64,000 nt of DNA from assembly GCA_038040385.1 (NCBI GenBank), contig JBBPII010000010.1, positions 173,192 through 237,191 of the forward strand, in the 5' to 3' direction. The notes under the pieces were generated by a model. The model was not told the origin of the DNA. It saw only the letters and a list, made by a program, of their open reading frames with translations, and did no database searches. Positions 55,399 through 64,000 of this stretch are shown here, piece by piece (position 1 is the stretch's first letter; each line of letters begins with the position of its first letter). Source of the stretch: Gilichinskyi gelida (GTDB lineage Bacteria; Acidobacteriota; Thermoanaerobaculia; Gp7-AA8). The position numbers were made by a program, and so were the translations under genes.

Positions 55399-57047
55399 GT
55401 CGGATGCGTCACGCCTACGACGTGTTCGTTTCCTTCAGCTCCGAGGACAGAGGCTGGGTCACCGAGAACCTTCTCCCGATGTTGAAGCAGCAGAAACTGA
55501 CGCACTACGTCATGGATGAGCGCGCGGATCAGTTTCTGCTTTCACTCGAGATTCGGACCGCGCTTGCGAGGTCGCGCTGGGTTCTGGCCGTCTCCACGCC
55601 AAGCTATGACAGGAGCGTCTTCACGTTTTTCGAGTCTCGAACGGCACGCGAAGACGGAGTGCTCGTCGTCATCGATCGGGGTGGCGAGATCGATCGGAAT
55701 GAACTGCCGCCCGAATCCATCTTCGACATGTGGGCAGCTGAAGGAAACGATGAGCTCGCGAAGCGTCTGAAGCGCCAACTCCCGGAAGACGTGACCGAAC
55801 GGAGGGCGCCGAAGGCATCGCGACTCTTGACACAGTATCAGACGGCGGAGAAGCGCTTTCGCCGGCATTGGGACCTCTACAAGAAGGAGATCGTCGGCCG
55901 AGACTTCGAGGCCGCGTTTCGCCGGCTTCGGCGATCGTTGTTCATCCCCTTGCACTATCGCTACGGGGACTACATGGCCAATGCCGATCTTCTGGGCGCA
56001 TATGCCAAGGTCACTGAAACGGGCGCATCGCCGATCAAAGGACGGTCTCCGCGCCTTCTGACAGGCAGCGTCTTGTTCGGGACGGGAGCCGGTACCTCGG
56101 AGCAGCCCGAAGCATGGATCGCCACGGCGCGCGGGGTCACCTATCGGGCTACCTGGGATATCGGCCAGGCGACGAAATGCTTCGAGACAGCACGGCGGAT
56201 CTATGAGTCGTCAGGCGACACTTCCGGCGTCGTGCTGAGCCTCATCAATCTCGCGGATGTCGCCTGGGAGTCCGGCAGGATCACGGACGCTTGCGCCAAG
56301 CTGCAACAGGCCCTCGAATTGCTCCGGCGCGAGCCGAACCGCGAGCTGCGCGCGATCGTGCATCAGGATCTGCTTTTGCGCCTGACCTACGCCGCCGACT
56401 TCGAAGGCGCCGCCCGGAACAGGCACGCGGCTCTGCATTACCGTGGCCTGAACGACAAAAGGCGGTCGATCATCCGCGCAAATTGTGCGCGTCAAAGCCT
56501 CCTCCTGTGCCGCGACGACCGCGCCGCGCGCGGCGGCGTCGCTACGTTCGTTTCGTCGGAATTCGCTACAGACGCGCGCAAGCACGCCGAGCGTTGCGCA
56601 GAGCTCTCCGGGCGTGGTCAGGTTCAGCGCAACAGGGTCCGCGCCTCATGGCTCCTCGGCGCGGCCAGCCTCGCCCTTGGGCGGCATGACGACGCTCGAT
56701 CCGAGCTCCAGGCCGCACTCGAGCGATGTCGCCGTATCGCCATCGTGGAATTCGAAGCTGACATCCTGTTGTCGTTGGCGCGTTGCGAGCTCGAATTGAA
56801 GAATGTGTTGCGCGCGGCTGAATTGGCGCGGGCCGCACAGCGACTGGCAGCAAAAACACAACGCAAACTGCAAGAGTGCGACGCGAACGTGCTTCTGCTC
56901 GCAATTGCCGTTCGCCAGGACGACAAACCGTCTGTCGAGCGGTTGTCCCGCGCCGCAAATGAGCTATTGGACCGGATCGAGCCAGGTGGCAAGGGTCACG
57001 TCATTGCTCGACGCGAGATCGATGCGCTCGTCGACCCAGCGCGATAG
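55395..57047 (+). CDS. TIR-domain protein with TPR-like repeats
   Basis: 550 aa from GTG overlapping the aminotransferase stop (GTGA); ATG at 55404 is the alternative. Residues ~7-135 are a TIR domain: YDVFVSFSSEDRGWV (beta A/box 1), LSLEIRTALARSRWVLAVSTPSYDRS, and Glu80 in TFFESRTARED at the position of the NADase glutamate. The rest is helical, with TPR-like repeats (TYRATWDIGQATKCFETAR, LINLADVAWESGRITDACAKLQQALELL, ASLALGRHDDARSELQAALE). Bacterial TIR proteins of this shape can hydrolyse NAD in immunity or serve signalling. Its coupling to two amino-acid PLP genes is unusual. Catalysis is not proven by sequence alone. Confidence 0.82.
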   Translation: MSRMRHAYDVFVSFSSEDRGWVTENLLPMLKQQKLTHYVMDERADQFLLSLEIRTALARSRWVLAVSTPSYDRSVFTFFESRTAREDGVLVVIDRGGEIDRNELPPESIFDMWAAEGNDELAKRLKRQLPEDVTERRAPKASRLLTQYQTAEKRFRRHWDLYKKEIVGRDFEAAFRRLRRSLFIPLHYRYGDYMANADLLGAYAKVTETGASPIKGRSPRLLTGSVLFGTGAGTSEQPEAWIATARGVTYRATWDIGQATKCFETARRIYESSGDTSGVVLSLINLADVAWESGRITDACAKLQQALELLRREPNRELRAIVHQDLLLRLTYAADFEGAARNRHAALHYRGLNDKRRSIIRANCARQSLLLCRDDRAARGGVATFVSSEFATDARKHAERCAELSGRGQVQRNRVRASWLLGAASLALGRHDDARSELQAALERCRRIAIVEFEADILLSLARCELELKNVLRAAELARAAQRLAAKTQRKLQECDANVLLLAIAVRQDDKPSVERLSRAANELLDRIEPGGKGHVIARREIDALVDPAR

Positions 57048-57056
57048 CCGGTCTTT

Positions 57057-57161
57057 TCAGTCCCTCGGAATGTGGAACGGCACCTCGTCTTCGGACGGCG
57101 CGACGTGGTATTCCCGCTCGTCCTCGATCTCGATCCGATCCTCGACTTCGATCTCGTCCAT
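57057..57161 (-). CDS. Small acidic protein (34 aa)
   Basis: The ATG at 57161 follows GAGGAG by six bases, and a second ATG directly precedes it. The product is 34 residues, strongly acidic (MDEIEVEDRIEIEDERE, then EDEVPFHIPRD). It lies 41 bp after the malate synthase stop on the same strand. The strong ribosome site and consistent codon usage support translation. No family is known to me. The gene runs up to the end of the convergent TIR gene. Confidence 0.5.
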   Translation of the reverse strand: MDEIEVEDRIEIEDEREYHVAPSEDEVPFHIPRD

Positions 57162-57177
57162 CATCGACTCCTCATGC

Positions 57178-57202
57178 GCGCCGGCGGCCGAAGCGGCCGC
57201 CG

Positions 57203-57208
<6 letters not shown>
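57178..57208. repeat. Half copy of the GTGTAGCGGC palindromic element (family B)
   Basis: CCGGCGGCCG-AAG-CGGCCGCCGCTACAC repeats the right half of the element at 35978-36034 with one base change. The malate synthase stop codon (57203-57205) lies inside it. Confidence 0.6.
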
Positions 57209-58762
<1,554 letters not shown>

Positions 58763-58764
58763 CG

Positions 58765-58884
58765 TGTAAACAGTCTGAGCATGCGGTACGCCAAGGTCAA
58801 CAAGTTCAGGTCCAACAGCGCGTTACCCTGTCGTGATCTGTAAATGTCGATTTGTAAAGATGTGAAAGGTTGTAAACTTACAAC
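58765..58884. promoter_or_regulatory. Operator region with TGTAAA repeats between aceB and its regulator
   Basis: TGTAAA occurs at 58765-58770, 58839-58844 and 58853-58858. GTTGTAA-AC-TTACAAC at 58869-58884 is a perfect palindrome, and TGTGAAA is at 58861-58867. This AT-rich cluster stands out in a GC-rich genome. Sites lie at both promoters, as expected for a regulator controlling itself and malate synthase, in the way RamB controls glyoxylate genes in corynebacteria (family knowledge). Confidence 0.6.
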
Positions 58885-58911
58885 CCGTCATCCATCAGGA
58901 GATCAACGATC

Positions 58912-60414
58912 ATGCCTGCTCACCTCGGAACGAAGGTCCGCGCCCTCCGCCGCCGTGAAGGCCTCACCCAAACCGATCTCGCCGCCAAGCTGGAGATCTC
59001 GCCGAGCTACCTCAATCTCATCGAGCACAATCAGCGCCCCCTCCCCGCGCATCTCCTGCTGCGCGTCGCGGAGGTCCTCAAGGCTGACCTCGGCAATTTC
59101 GCCGACGACAACTCGGCGCGCCTGGCCGCCGATCTTCAGGAAGCGTTCGGCGATCCGCTCTTTCAGGAGCACGCGCTGACGACCAGCGACGTCCGCGAGC
59201 TCTCCGAGAACGCCACCGCCGCGCGCGCGGTGCTGTCGCTCTATCAGGCCTACCGCAACTCGATCGACTCCACGCGCGCACTGGCCGGGAAGATGTATGA
59301 CGGTCAGGATTTCCTCGGCCTGAACCCCGCGCACCTGCCGTCCGAGGAGGTGTCGGACGTCATCCAGCAGAACATGAATTACTTCGAGGAGCTGGAGGCG
59401 GCGGCCGACGACGTCCTGCACCGCGCGGCGTTCGACCGGGCGGACATGCAGCGCTCGATGGTGCAGTACCTACGAGAGCGGCATTCGATCCAGGTCACGT
59501 TGACGCCGGTAGGCCGCGACCGCGGCGCGGTGCGGCGCTTCGATCCCGAGCGGCGCACGCTCGCGCTCTCCGAGGTGCTTCCGCCGTGGAGCCGGCAGTT
59601 CCAGGTCGCGCATCAGATCGGACTGCTCGACGCGCAGGGCGTGATCGACGGAATCCTCGCCCGCTCGGTGAATCTGCTGACGACCGCGGAGTCGGTGAAG
59701 CTGTGCCGCGTCGCGCTGGCGAACTACTTCGCCGCGGCGCTGTTGATGCCGTACGACGAGTTCGTCCGCACCGCCGAGGACGTGCGCTACGACATCGAGC
59801 TGCTGCAGCATCACTACACGGCGAGCTGGGAGCAGGTCTGCCATCGGCTCACCACGCTGCGGCGGGCGGGAGGGACGGGCGTGTCGTTTCACTTCGTCCG
59901 CGTCGACATCGCCGGCAACATCTCCAAGCGCTTCAGCGGAACCGGTATCCGCTTCGCGCGTTTCTCCGGATCGTGCCCCCGGTGGGACGTGCACGCCGCC
60001 TTCCTCACACCCGGCCGCATCCGCACCCAGCTCTCGAAGATGCCGGACGGCACGGCCTACTTTTGCGTCGCCCGTACGATCCGCAAGAGTTTCGGCTACG
60101 CCTCGGGCGACGCGCTGATGGCGGTGGGCATCGGCTGCCCGGTGCAGCAGGCGAAGAAGCTGGTCTACGCCGACGGCACCGATCTCGAGAATCTCGATGC
60201 CGCCGTGCCGATCGGGACGACCTGTCGCCTCTGCGAACGGCTCGACTGCGACCAGCGCGCGTTCCCGCCGCTGCAGTACGGGTTGGCGGTCGACGAGAAC
60301 GTGCGGGGAAGGTCGTTCTACGTGCCGGCGAACGCGGAGGCGGCGCCCGAGCCCTATGTAGGACGGGCTTCAGCCCGTCCAACCGCCCGACGGGCTAAAG
60401 CCCGTCCTACATAG
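58912..60414 (+). CDS. ScfR/RamB-type short-chain fatty acyl transcriptional regulator
   Basis: 500 aa. Residues ~5-65 are an XRE helix-turn-helix (VRALRRREGLTQTDLAAKLEISPSYLNLIE...). The middle holds an ImmA/IrrE-like (DUF955) domain whose HExxH is replaced by HQIGLL, and the C-terminus a DUF2083-like part with a Cys cluster (TCRLCERLDCDQRAFPP) and FSGSCPRWDVHAAF. This is the RamB/PrpR/ScfR arrangement, which senses acyl-CoA-type metabolites and regulates glyoxylate and methylcitrate genes. AGGAG precedes the ATG by ten bases. The last ~19 residues (VGRASARPTARRAKARPT) are encoded by a palindromic repeat. Confidence 0.9.
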   Translation: MPAHLGTKVRALRRREGLTQTDLAAKLEISPSYLNLIEHNQRPLPAHLLLRVAEVLKADLGNFADDNSARLAADLQEAFGDPLFQEHALTTSDVRELSENATAARAVLSLYQAYRNSIDSTRALAGKMYDGQDFLGLNPAHLPSEEVSDVIQQNMNYFEELEAAADDVLHRAAFDRADMQRSMVQYLRERHSIQVTLTPVGRDRGAVRRFDPERRTLALSEVLPPWSRQFQVAHQIGLLDAQGVIDGILARSVNLLTTAESVKLCRVALANYFAAALLMPYDEFVRTAEDVRYDIELLQHHYTASWEQVCHRLTTLRRAGGTGVSFHFVRVDIAGNISKRFSGTGIRFARFSGSCPRWDVHAAFLTPGRIRTQLSKMPDGTAYFCVARTIRKSFGYASGDALMAVGIGCPVQQAKKLVYADGTDLENLDAAVPIGTTCRLCERLDCDQRAFPPLQYGLAVDENVRGRSFYVPANAEAAPEPYVGRASARPTARRAKARPT

Positions 60415-60417
60415 GGC
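60351..60417. repeat. Large palindrome forming the 3' end of a coding sequence
   Basis: Arms 60351-60379 and 60389-60417 (29 bases each, one mismatch) with a nine-base loop. Key words are GTAGGACGGGCTT and AAGCCCGTCCTAC, a motif I recognise as a widely dispersed intergenic repeat. It includes the regulator's stop codon (60412-60414) and may also act as terminator. Confidence 0.8.
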
Positions 60418-60422
60418 GGAAA

Positions 60423-60570
60423 TCACGTCTTGAACCGGTATTGCAGGGCGCGCAGGATCTCGTCGCGCTCCTGCAGATCGCCCGCGCCGAGCGGCTTGTT
60501 CGGGCTCGCGCCCGAGCTCCGTCATCGCCTCGCGAGCCATGCGCCGGATGCGGTCTTCGAAGTCGGTCAC
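60423..60570 (-). pseudogene. Small protein downstream of brxA, one-base frameshift
   Basis: GTG at 60570 overlaps the brxA stop (GTGA). The frame reads TDFEDRIRRMAREAMTELG, then sense continues one base out of frame as ASPNKPLGAGDLQERDEILR plus ALQYRFKT to a TGA at 60423-60425. An extra base in the CCC run at 60511-60513 explains it. Restored, the product is about 48 aa. Either decayed or misread. No family known. Confidence 0.5.
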
Positions 60571-61001
60571 TGAATCGCCGTGGCGGGCACGCAGAACTGA
60601 TCGAACGCGGTGGTCAGCTCGGCGGCGAGGTCGTGCGGCTGGCGTCCCTCGATCTGCCACCGCTCGAGCATCTTGACCACTTCGCCGTCGCGGAACAGCG
60701 CGATGGCGGGCGATGACGGCCGGAAGCCGACCAGATACTCACGCGCCCGCGCCGTCGCCTCGCGGTCGTTGCCCGCGAAAACGGTGATCATCTTCTCCGG
60801 TTTGACGTCGTGCTCCAGCGCCATGGCCACCGCCGGGCGCGCGTTGCCCGCGGCACATCCGCAGACCGAGTTGACCACCAGAAGAACGGTCCCCTTGCGG
60901 TCGGCGAGGACGGCGTCGACCTCGCCCGCGGTCTTTGTTTCCTGAACTCCGAGGCGCGAGAGCTCCTGGCGCATCGGCGCCACGATCATTTCGTCGTACA
61001 T
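60567..61001 (-). CDS. brxA: Bacilliredoxin BrxA/BrxB (YphP/YqiW family)
   Basis: 144 aa. MYDEMIVAPMRQELSRLG and VVNSVCGCAAGNARPAV with Cys47-Gly-Cys49 are the family hallmark; YLVGFRPSSPAIALFRDGEVVKMLER follows. These thioredoxin-fold proteins remove bacillithiol, or act as disulfide isomerases, in Firmicutes and related phyla, so the organism may use bacillithiol (inference; Acidobacteria are known to carry such genes). The downstream small gene is coupled by GTGA. Confidence 0.92.
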   Translation of the reverse strand: MYDEMIVAPMRQELSRLGVQETKTAGEVDAVLADRKGTVLLVVNSVCGCAAGNARPAVAMALEHDVKPEKMITVFAGNDREATARAREYLVGFRPSSPAIALFRDGEVVKMLERWQIEGRQPHDLAAELTTAFDQFCVPATAIQ

Positions 61002-61048
61002 GCTGACTCCTCCGAAGTGCTGCTAACCGTCAATGCTACCGGAAAACT

Positions 61049-62512
61049 TCAGTGCGCCCGCGTATCGTTGATCTGCATCGAGTTGACCATTGCGTTCAGC
61101 ACGGTGGAGTAGCGGCTCGCGTCGCGCTCCGGGGTGATGAAGAGCATGTAGATCAGATGGTCGTCGGCGAGCTGCCGCGTTACTACCGTCACCCGCTCGG
61201 CGATGCCTGTGGCTGGGTCGGTGCCGATCATCGTCGCCGCCAAAGCCGCGCCGCCCGCCATCCGCACTCGCTGGCCGGAGCCCGACGCCACGCGGAGATA
61301 CGGGCTGGCCTGCTGCAGCGTACCCAGGAGGTCGTTCGTCGCGTCGTCCAGCGAGGTGTTTCCGCTCGTCAGTGCGCGGCCGTTTCCGAAAGGCGCGTAG
61401 TGATTGATGATCGCGCCGTAGACGATGTCGTTCTCCACTACCGCGCCCGGCGGCGCGATGGTCACGCCGGTCGAGCCCTGCTCGTATACCTGCCAGTTCG
61501 ACGGATACGAAATGCGATAGACGCCGGAGCGCGCCGTGAAGCTGCGCAGCGATGCCGACGGCGCCTCGACGGTGACGGCGCTCGAGGCGTTGCCGCTCTG
61601 CGTCGTGCGCCGGCGGGACGCCGACGTCGGGGTCCCCGAGGCGGTGCCCTGCGCGATCTGCTGCGACGTCGGCGCGGTGCCGAAGCCGCCGAGGCGGTTC
61701 TGCACGTTCCGCAGCTCGGCGACGTTCGTCGTCGGCGAGTCGTTCACGCGCAACAGCGTCGCTTCCTTCTGAATGCGGCTGATGCGGTCCGGCGGCGCCG
61801 GATGATCGGACAGCCAGTTGGTCTTCTTCGCCTTGTCGGTGCGCTCCAGGGTCTGGAAGAAGCCGACCATGTCCGCCGGCGAGTAGCCGGAGGCGGCGAG
61901 GATCTGCGCGCCGCGCACGTCGGCCTGCGTCTCCAGGTCGCGGCTGTACTTCAGGAACAGCGCGTTGAGACCGACGCCGCCGACGGTATTGATGATTTGG
62001 GCGGTGTTCTGCCCGACCTTGCCGCCGAGGAGTCCGCCGAGGATGCTGATGCCCGCCTGCGCGAGATAGGCCTTCGAGGCCTGGTGCGTGCCGTGGCGCA
62101 GCTCGACGTGCGCGATCTCATGCGCGATCACGCCCGCCACTTCGCCCTCGTTGCGCGACTGCTCGATGACGCCGCGGTTGATGTAGATGGGACCGCCCGG
62201 CAGGGCGAAGGCGTTGATGTCCGACGCGTTGACCACGCGGAAGCGGTACGGGAACTTCGCGCCGCCGGTGTTCGCCGCGAGGCGGGCGCCGATGCGGTTG
62301 ACGTACGCGTTGACCGAGGAGTCGTTGAGAATGGGAAACTGCCGGTCGGCCTGCACCGCCGACTGCTGCCCGATCTCGACGTCCTGTTCGGGTGAGAAAA
62401 GGTTGAAGCCTGACTTGATCTTCGTCTGCGCGTCGGCGATGCCCGCGCTCATCACGAGCACGAGCACGGCGGTGATCGCCGGACGCGAGGCGAGCGTTCT
62501 CAATTGATTCAT
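61049..62512 (-). CDS. Exported M48-family metalloprotease with C-terminal extension
   Basis: 487 aa; the ATG at 62512 is eight bases after GGAGG. Signal peptide (ITAVLVLVMSAGIADAQ), then FNLFSPEQDVEIGQQSA, zinc motif HEIAH (131-135), RHGTHQ and the third ligand in YSRDLETQADVRG, as in BepA/YfgC-type proteases. WLSDHPAPPDRI is also family-typical. Residues ~300-487 are an extra beta-rich domain (RISYPSNWQVYEQGSTGVTI...) not found in BepA, which instead has TPRs. Likely acts in the periplasm on envelope proteins. Confidence 0.9.
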   Translation of the reverse strand: MNQLRTLASRPAITAVLVLVMSAGIADAQTKIKSGFNLFSPEQDVEIGQQSAVQADRQFPILNDSSVNAYVNRIGARLAANTGGAKFPYRFRVVNASDINAFALPGGPIYINRGVIEQSRNEGEVAGVIAHEIAHVELRHGTHQASKAYLAQAGISILGGLLGGKVGQNTAQIINTVGGVGLNALFLKYSRDLETQADVRGAQILAASGYSPADMVGFFQTLERTDKAKKTNWLSDHPAPPDRISRIQKEATLLRVNDSPTTNVAELRNVQNRLGGFGTAPTSQQIAQGTASGTPTSASRRRTTQSGNASSAVTVEAPSASLRSFTARSGVYRISYPSNWQVYEQGSTGVTIAPPGAVVENDIVYGAIINHYAPFGNGRALTSGNTSLDDATNDLLGTLQQASPYLRVASGSGQRVRMAGGAALAATMIGTDPATGIAERVTVVTRQLADDHLIYMLFITPERDASRYSTVLNAMVNSMQINDTRAH

Positions 62513-62578
62513 GTGCAAATCCTCCGTAGTTCGCTCAACTCCGTTGCATTCGGGATGCCGCTCTGGGCTTTGCCGGGC

Positions 62579-63790
62579 TCAGCGGACGGCGCGCACGCGC
62601 AAGTTCAATCGCGCCAGGAGCTGCGCCACATCGCGCGAGTCGATGAGCCCGTCGCCGTTGACGTCGCAGCCCCATGTGCCGCGCACCTCCTCGGTGGACG
62701 CCGCCGTCACCGGTCGAGGACCGCCGGCGATCATGGCGCGGAGCAGCTCGAAGTCGGCGACGTTGACGCTCGCGTCGCCGTTGCAGTCGCCGCGCGCGGG
62801 AACGGTGAGCCGGTAGACGCCGTTCGCCGCCACAAAGTACACCTCCCCCTTCGGCCCCTCGGTCACGTCGATCACGAACTTCGTCGCCCCTTCGATCAGC
62901 GCGATCGGCGCCGGCAGCGGGCGGACGTCGATGTCGGGGATGAAGTAGATGGCCGAGGTGACGAAGGAGCCGAGGAGATAGCCGCCGCGGAGGATGGGAT
63001 TCCGTCCGCTGAGCGCGACCATTCCCGTCGGCGCGACGACCGTGGGGAACGTGTAGATCGGCGCGACCGCGCCCTCGACCGCCGGCCCGCCGCCCATGGT
63101 CATCGGCCAGCCGTAGTAGCCGCCGGCGGTGACGATGTTGATCTCGTCGTCGGCGTTGACGCCGTTGTCGGTGGCGATCAGCCGCTGCCGCGCCGCGTCC
63201 CACGACATGTCGAACGGATTTCGGAATCCGCGCGCGAACAGCTCGGCCTCGCCGTCCGGGTGGACGCGGAAGATCTTGCCGGCGTTCCACTTCAGATCCG
63301 GCGCGAGCCCGCCATTGTTGTAGTCACCGATGGCGACGAAGATCGAGCCGTCGTCGCCGACCGCCGGATTGCCGCCGTGATGCTCGGCCGGCGCACCGCG
63401 CTGCGGGACGTCGACGTCGCAGACGAAGGAGTGCACGACGGTCTCCTCGCCGGTTCGCAAGTCGATGAGGGAGATGACGTCGGCGGTCTGGTTGGGGGTG
63501 GTGTAGTGGACCGCGGCGGTGTGGTCGTCGCGCAGCGCCATGCCGAGGAGACCGGAATCGCCGTCGGCGACGGTGGGGACGCGGGCGACGAAGGTGCTGT
63601 GGCCTTCGGCGAAGCGGAAGATGTTGCCGCTGGTGGTGGTGTAGTAGATGAGGCCCGTGGAGTCGACGGCGATGGAGGTAGCGAAGCCGCTGGTGGCGCC
63701 GAGGAACTTCACGGCAAAGCCCGGCAGGACGGCCGCGCGGGCCGCAAAACTGCTGAGCAGGAGGAGGAGAGAGAGGAAAAAGCGGGGCAT
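62579..63790 (-). CDS. Secreted sorbosone-dehydrogenase-like propeller with dockerin-type repeats
   Basis: 403 aa from ATG at 63790, which begins a signal peptide (FFLSLLLLLSSFAARA). Propeller motifs (GDDGSIFVAIGDYNNGG, GFRNPFDMSWDAARQ, GGYYGWPMTMGGG) resemble the glucose/sorbosone dehydrogenase family. The C-terminal ~70 residues contain two EF-hand-like calcium loops, DCNGDASVNVADFELLRAM and CDVNGDGLIDSRDVAQLL, i.e. a dockerin type I-like module. No cohesin or scaffoldin is in the window. An upstream extension would run into the tRNA gene and is rejected. Confidence 0.87.
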   Translation of the reverse strand: MPRFFLSLLLLLSSFAARAAVLPGFAVKFLGATSGFATSIAVDSTGLIYYTTTSGNIFRFAEGHSTFVARVPTVADGDSGLLGMALRDDHTAAVHYTTPNQTADVISLIDLRTGEETVVHSFVCDVDVPQRGAPAEHHGGNPAVGDDGSIFVAIGDYNNGGLAPDLKWNAGKIFRVHPDGEAELFARGFRNPFDMSWDAARQRLIATDNGVNADDEINIVTAGGYYGWPMTMGGGPAVEGAVAPIYTFPTVVAPTGMVALSGRNPILRGGYLLGSFVTSAIYFIPDIDVRPLPAPIALIEGATKFVIDVTEGPKGEVYFVAANGVYRLTVPARGDCNGDASVNVADFELLRAMIAGGPRPVTAASTEEVRGTWGCDVNGDGLIDSRDVAQLLARLNLRVRAVR

Positions 63791-63927
63791 CCGCGGGGAG
63801 GCGAAGCCGGAACGATGCCAGCCGCGACGGTGAAATACAAGCGGGGGGCGGGAGGTTGAAGGGAGTCCTTGACGGAGGGAGGAGCGGCGACGATAATCCG
63901 CCCCTCTCGAGCGGTCCCACCACTTGT

Positions 63928-64000
<73 letters not shown>

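Overview
The window is a high-GC bacterial chromosome segment, densely coded on both strands. It probably comes from an Acidobacteriota-like (Thermoanaerobaculia/Holophagae-type) organism, though the phylum is an inference. Supporting signs are a TIGR02999-type ECF sigma factor coupled to a giant Ser/Thr kinase with WD40 repeats, many secreted beta-propeller, BACON and dockerin proteins, tandem secreted paralogues, and frequent GTG starts. Many promoters are tight: a TATAAT-like -10 box lies only 6-9 nt before the start codon, which suggests leaderless mRNAs.

Layout. 1-9.5 kb: two paralogous giant secreted proteins (the first cut by the window edge) flank a sigma factor/kinase pair and a lipoprotein. 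9.5-20.7 kb: di-heme cytochrome/YVTN propeller protein, a ribbon-helix-helix/PIN toxin-antitoxin pair, TonB-C and NHL propeller proteins, a tandem pair of 375-aa secreted paralogues, and a BACON-repeat protein. 20.7-27.1 kb: dihydropyrimidinase, then a minus-strand group (alpha/beta hydrolase, CrtI-like oxidoreductase, a ferritin-like/DUF362 fusion, a proline-iminopeptidase-like enzyme). 27.1-34.4 kb: an accessory island bounded by exact 55-bp direct repeats. It carries two unknown genes and an operon of a lipase-like hydrolase plus three consecutive CHAT/caspase-fold proteins. The first of these lacks the catalytic Cys; the other two keep the His/Cys pair. This is the best candidate for an undescribed system in the window. 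34.4-51.7 kb: a purine/pyrimidine salvage and degradation region with an NCS1 permease, beta-ureidopropionase-like nitrilase, xanthine dehydrogenase A and B, allantoinase, an allantoicase-OHCU decarboxylase fusion, hydroxyisourate hydrolase, PuuD urate hydroxylase and a citrate-lyase-like aldolase. It is interrupted by a TcmP/three-Cys (Gp37/Gp68) cassette, a sugar dehydrogenase and a MazF pair. 51.8-57.2 kb: DinB protein, a frameshifted secreted protein, and a three-gene operon joining two PLP enzymes to a TIR-TPR protein. 57.2-64 kb: malate synthase divergent from a ScfR/RamB-type regulator with a probable shared operator, bacilliredoxin, M48 protease, a dockerin-bearing sugar dehydrogenase and an initiator tRNA cut by the window end.

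Functional logic. Xanthine goes to urate (Xdh), 5-hydroxyisourate (PuuD), OHCU (HIUH), allantoin (OHCU decarboxylase domain), allantoate (AllB), then ureidoglycolate plus urea (allantoicase domain). The resulting glyoxylate can be captured by malate synthase. NCS1, dihydropyrimidinase and the nitrilase would add hydantoin/pyrimidine uptake and hydrolysis. GC-rich intergenic palindromes of several families are scattered throughout, and some have been captured into coding sequences. Two probable single-base frameshifts and one in-frame TGA point to either gene decay or local sequence error.
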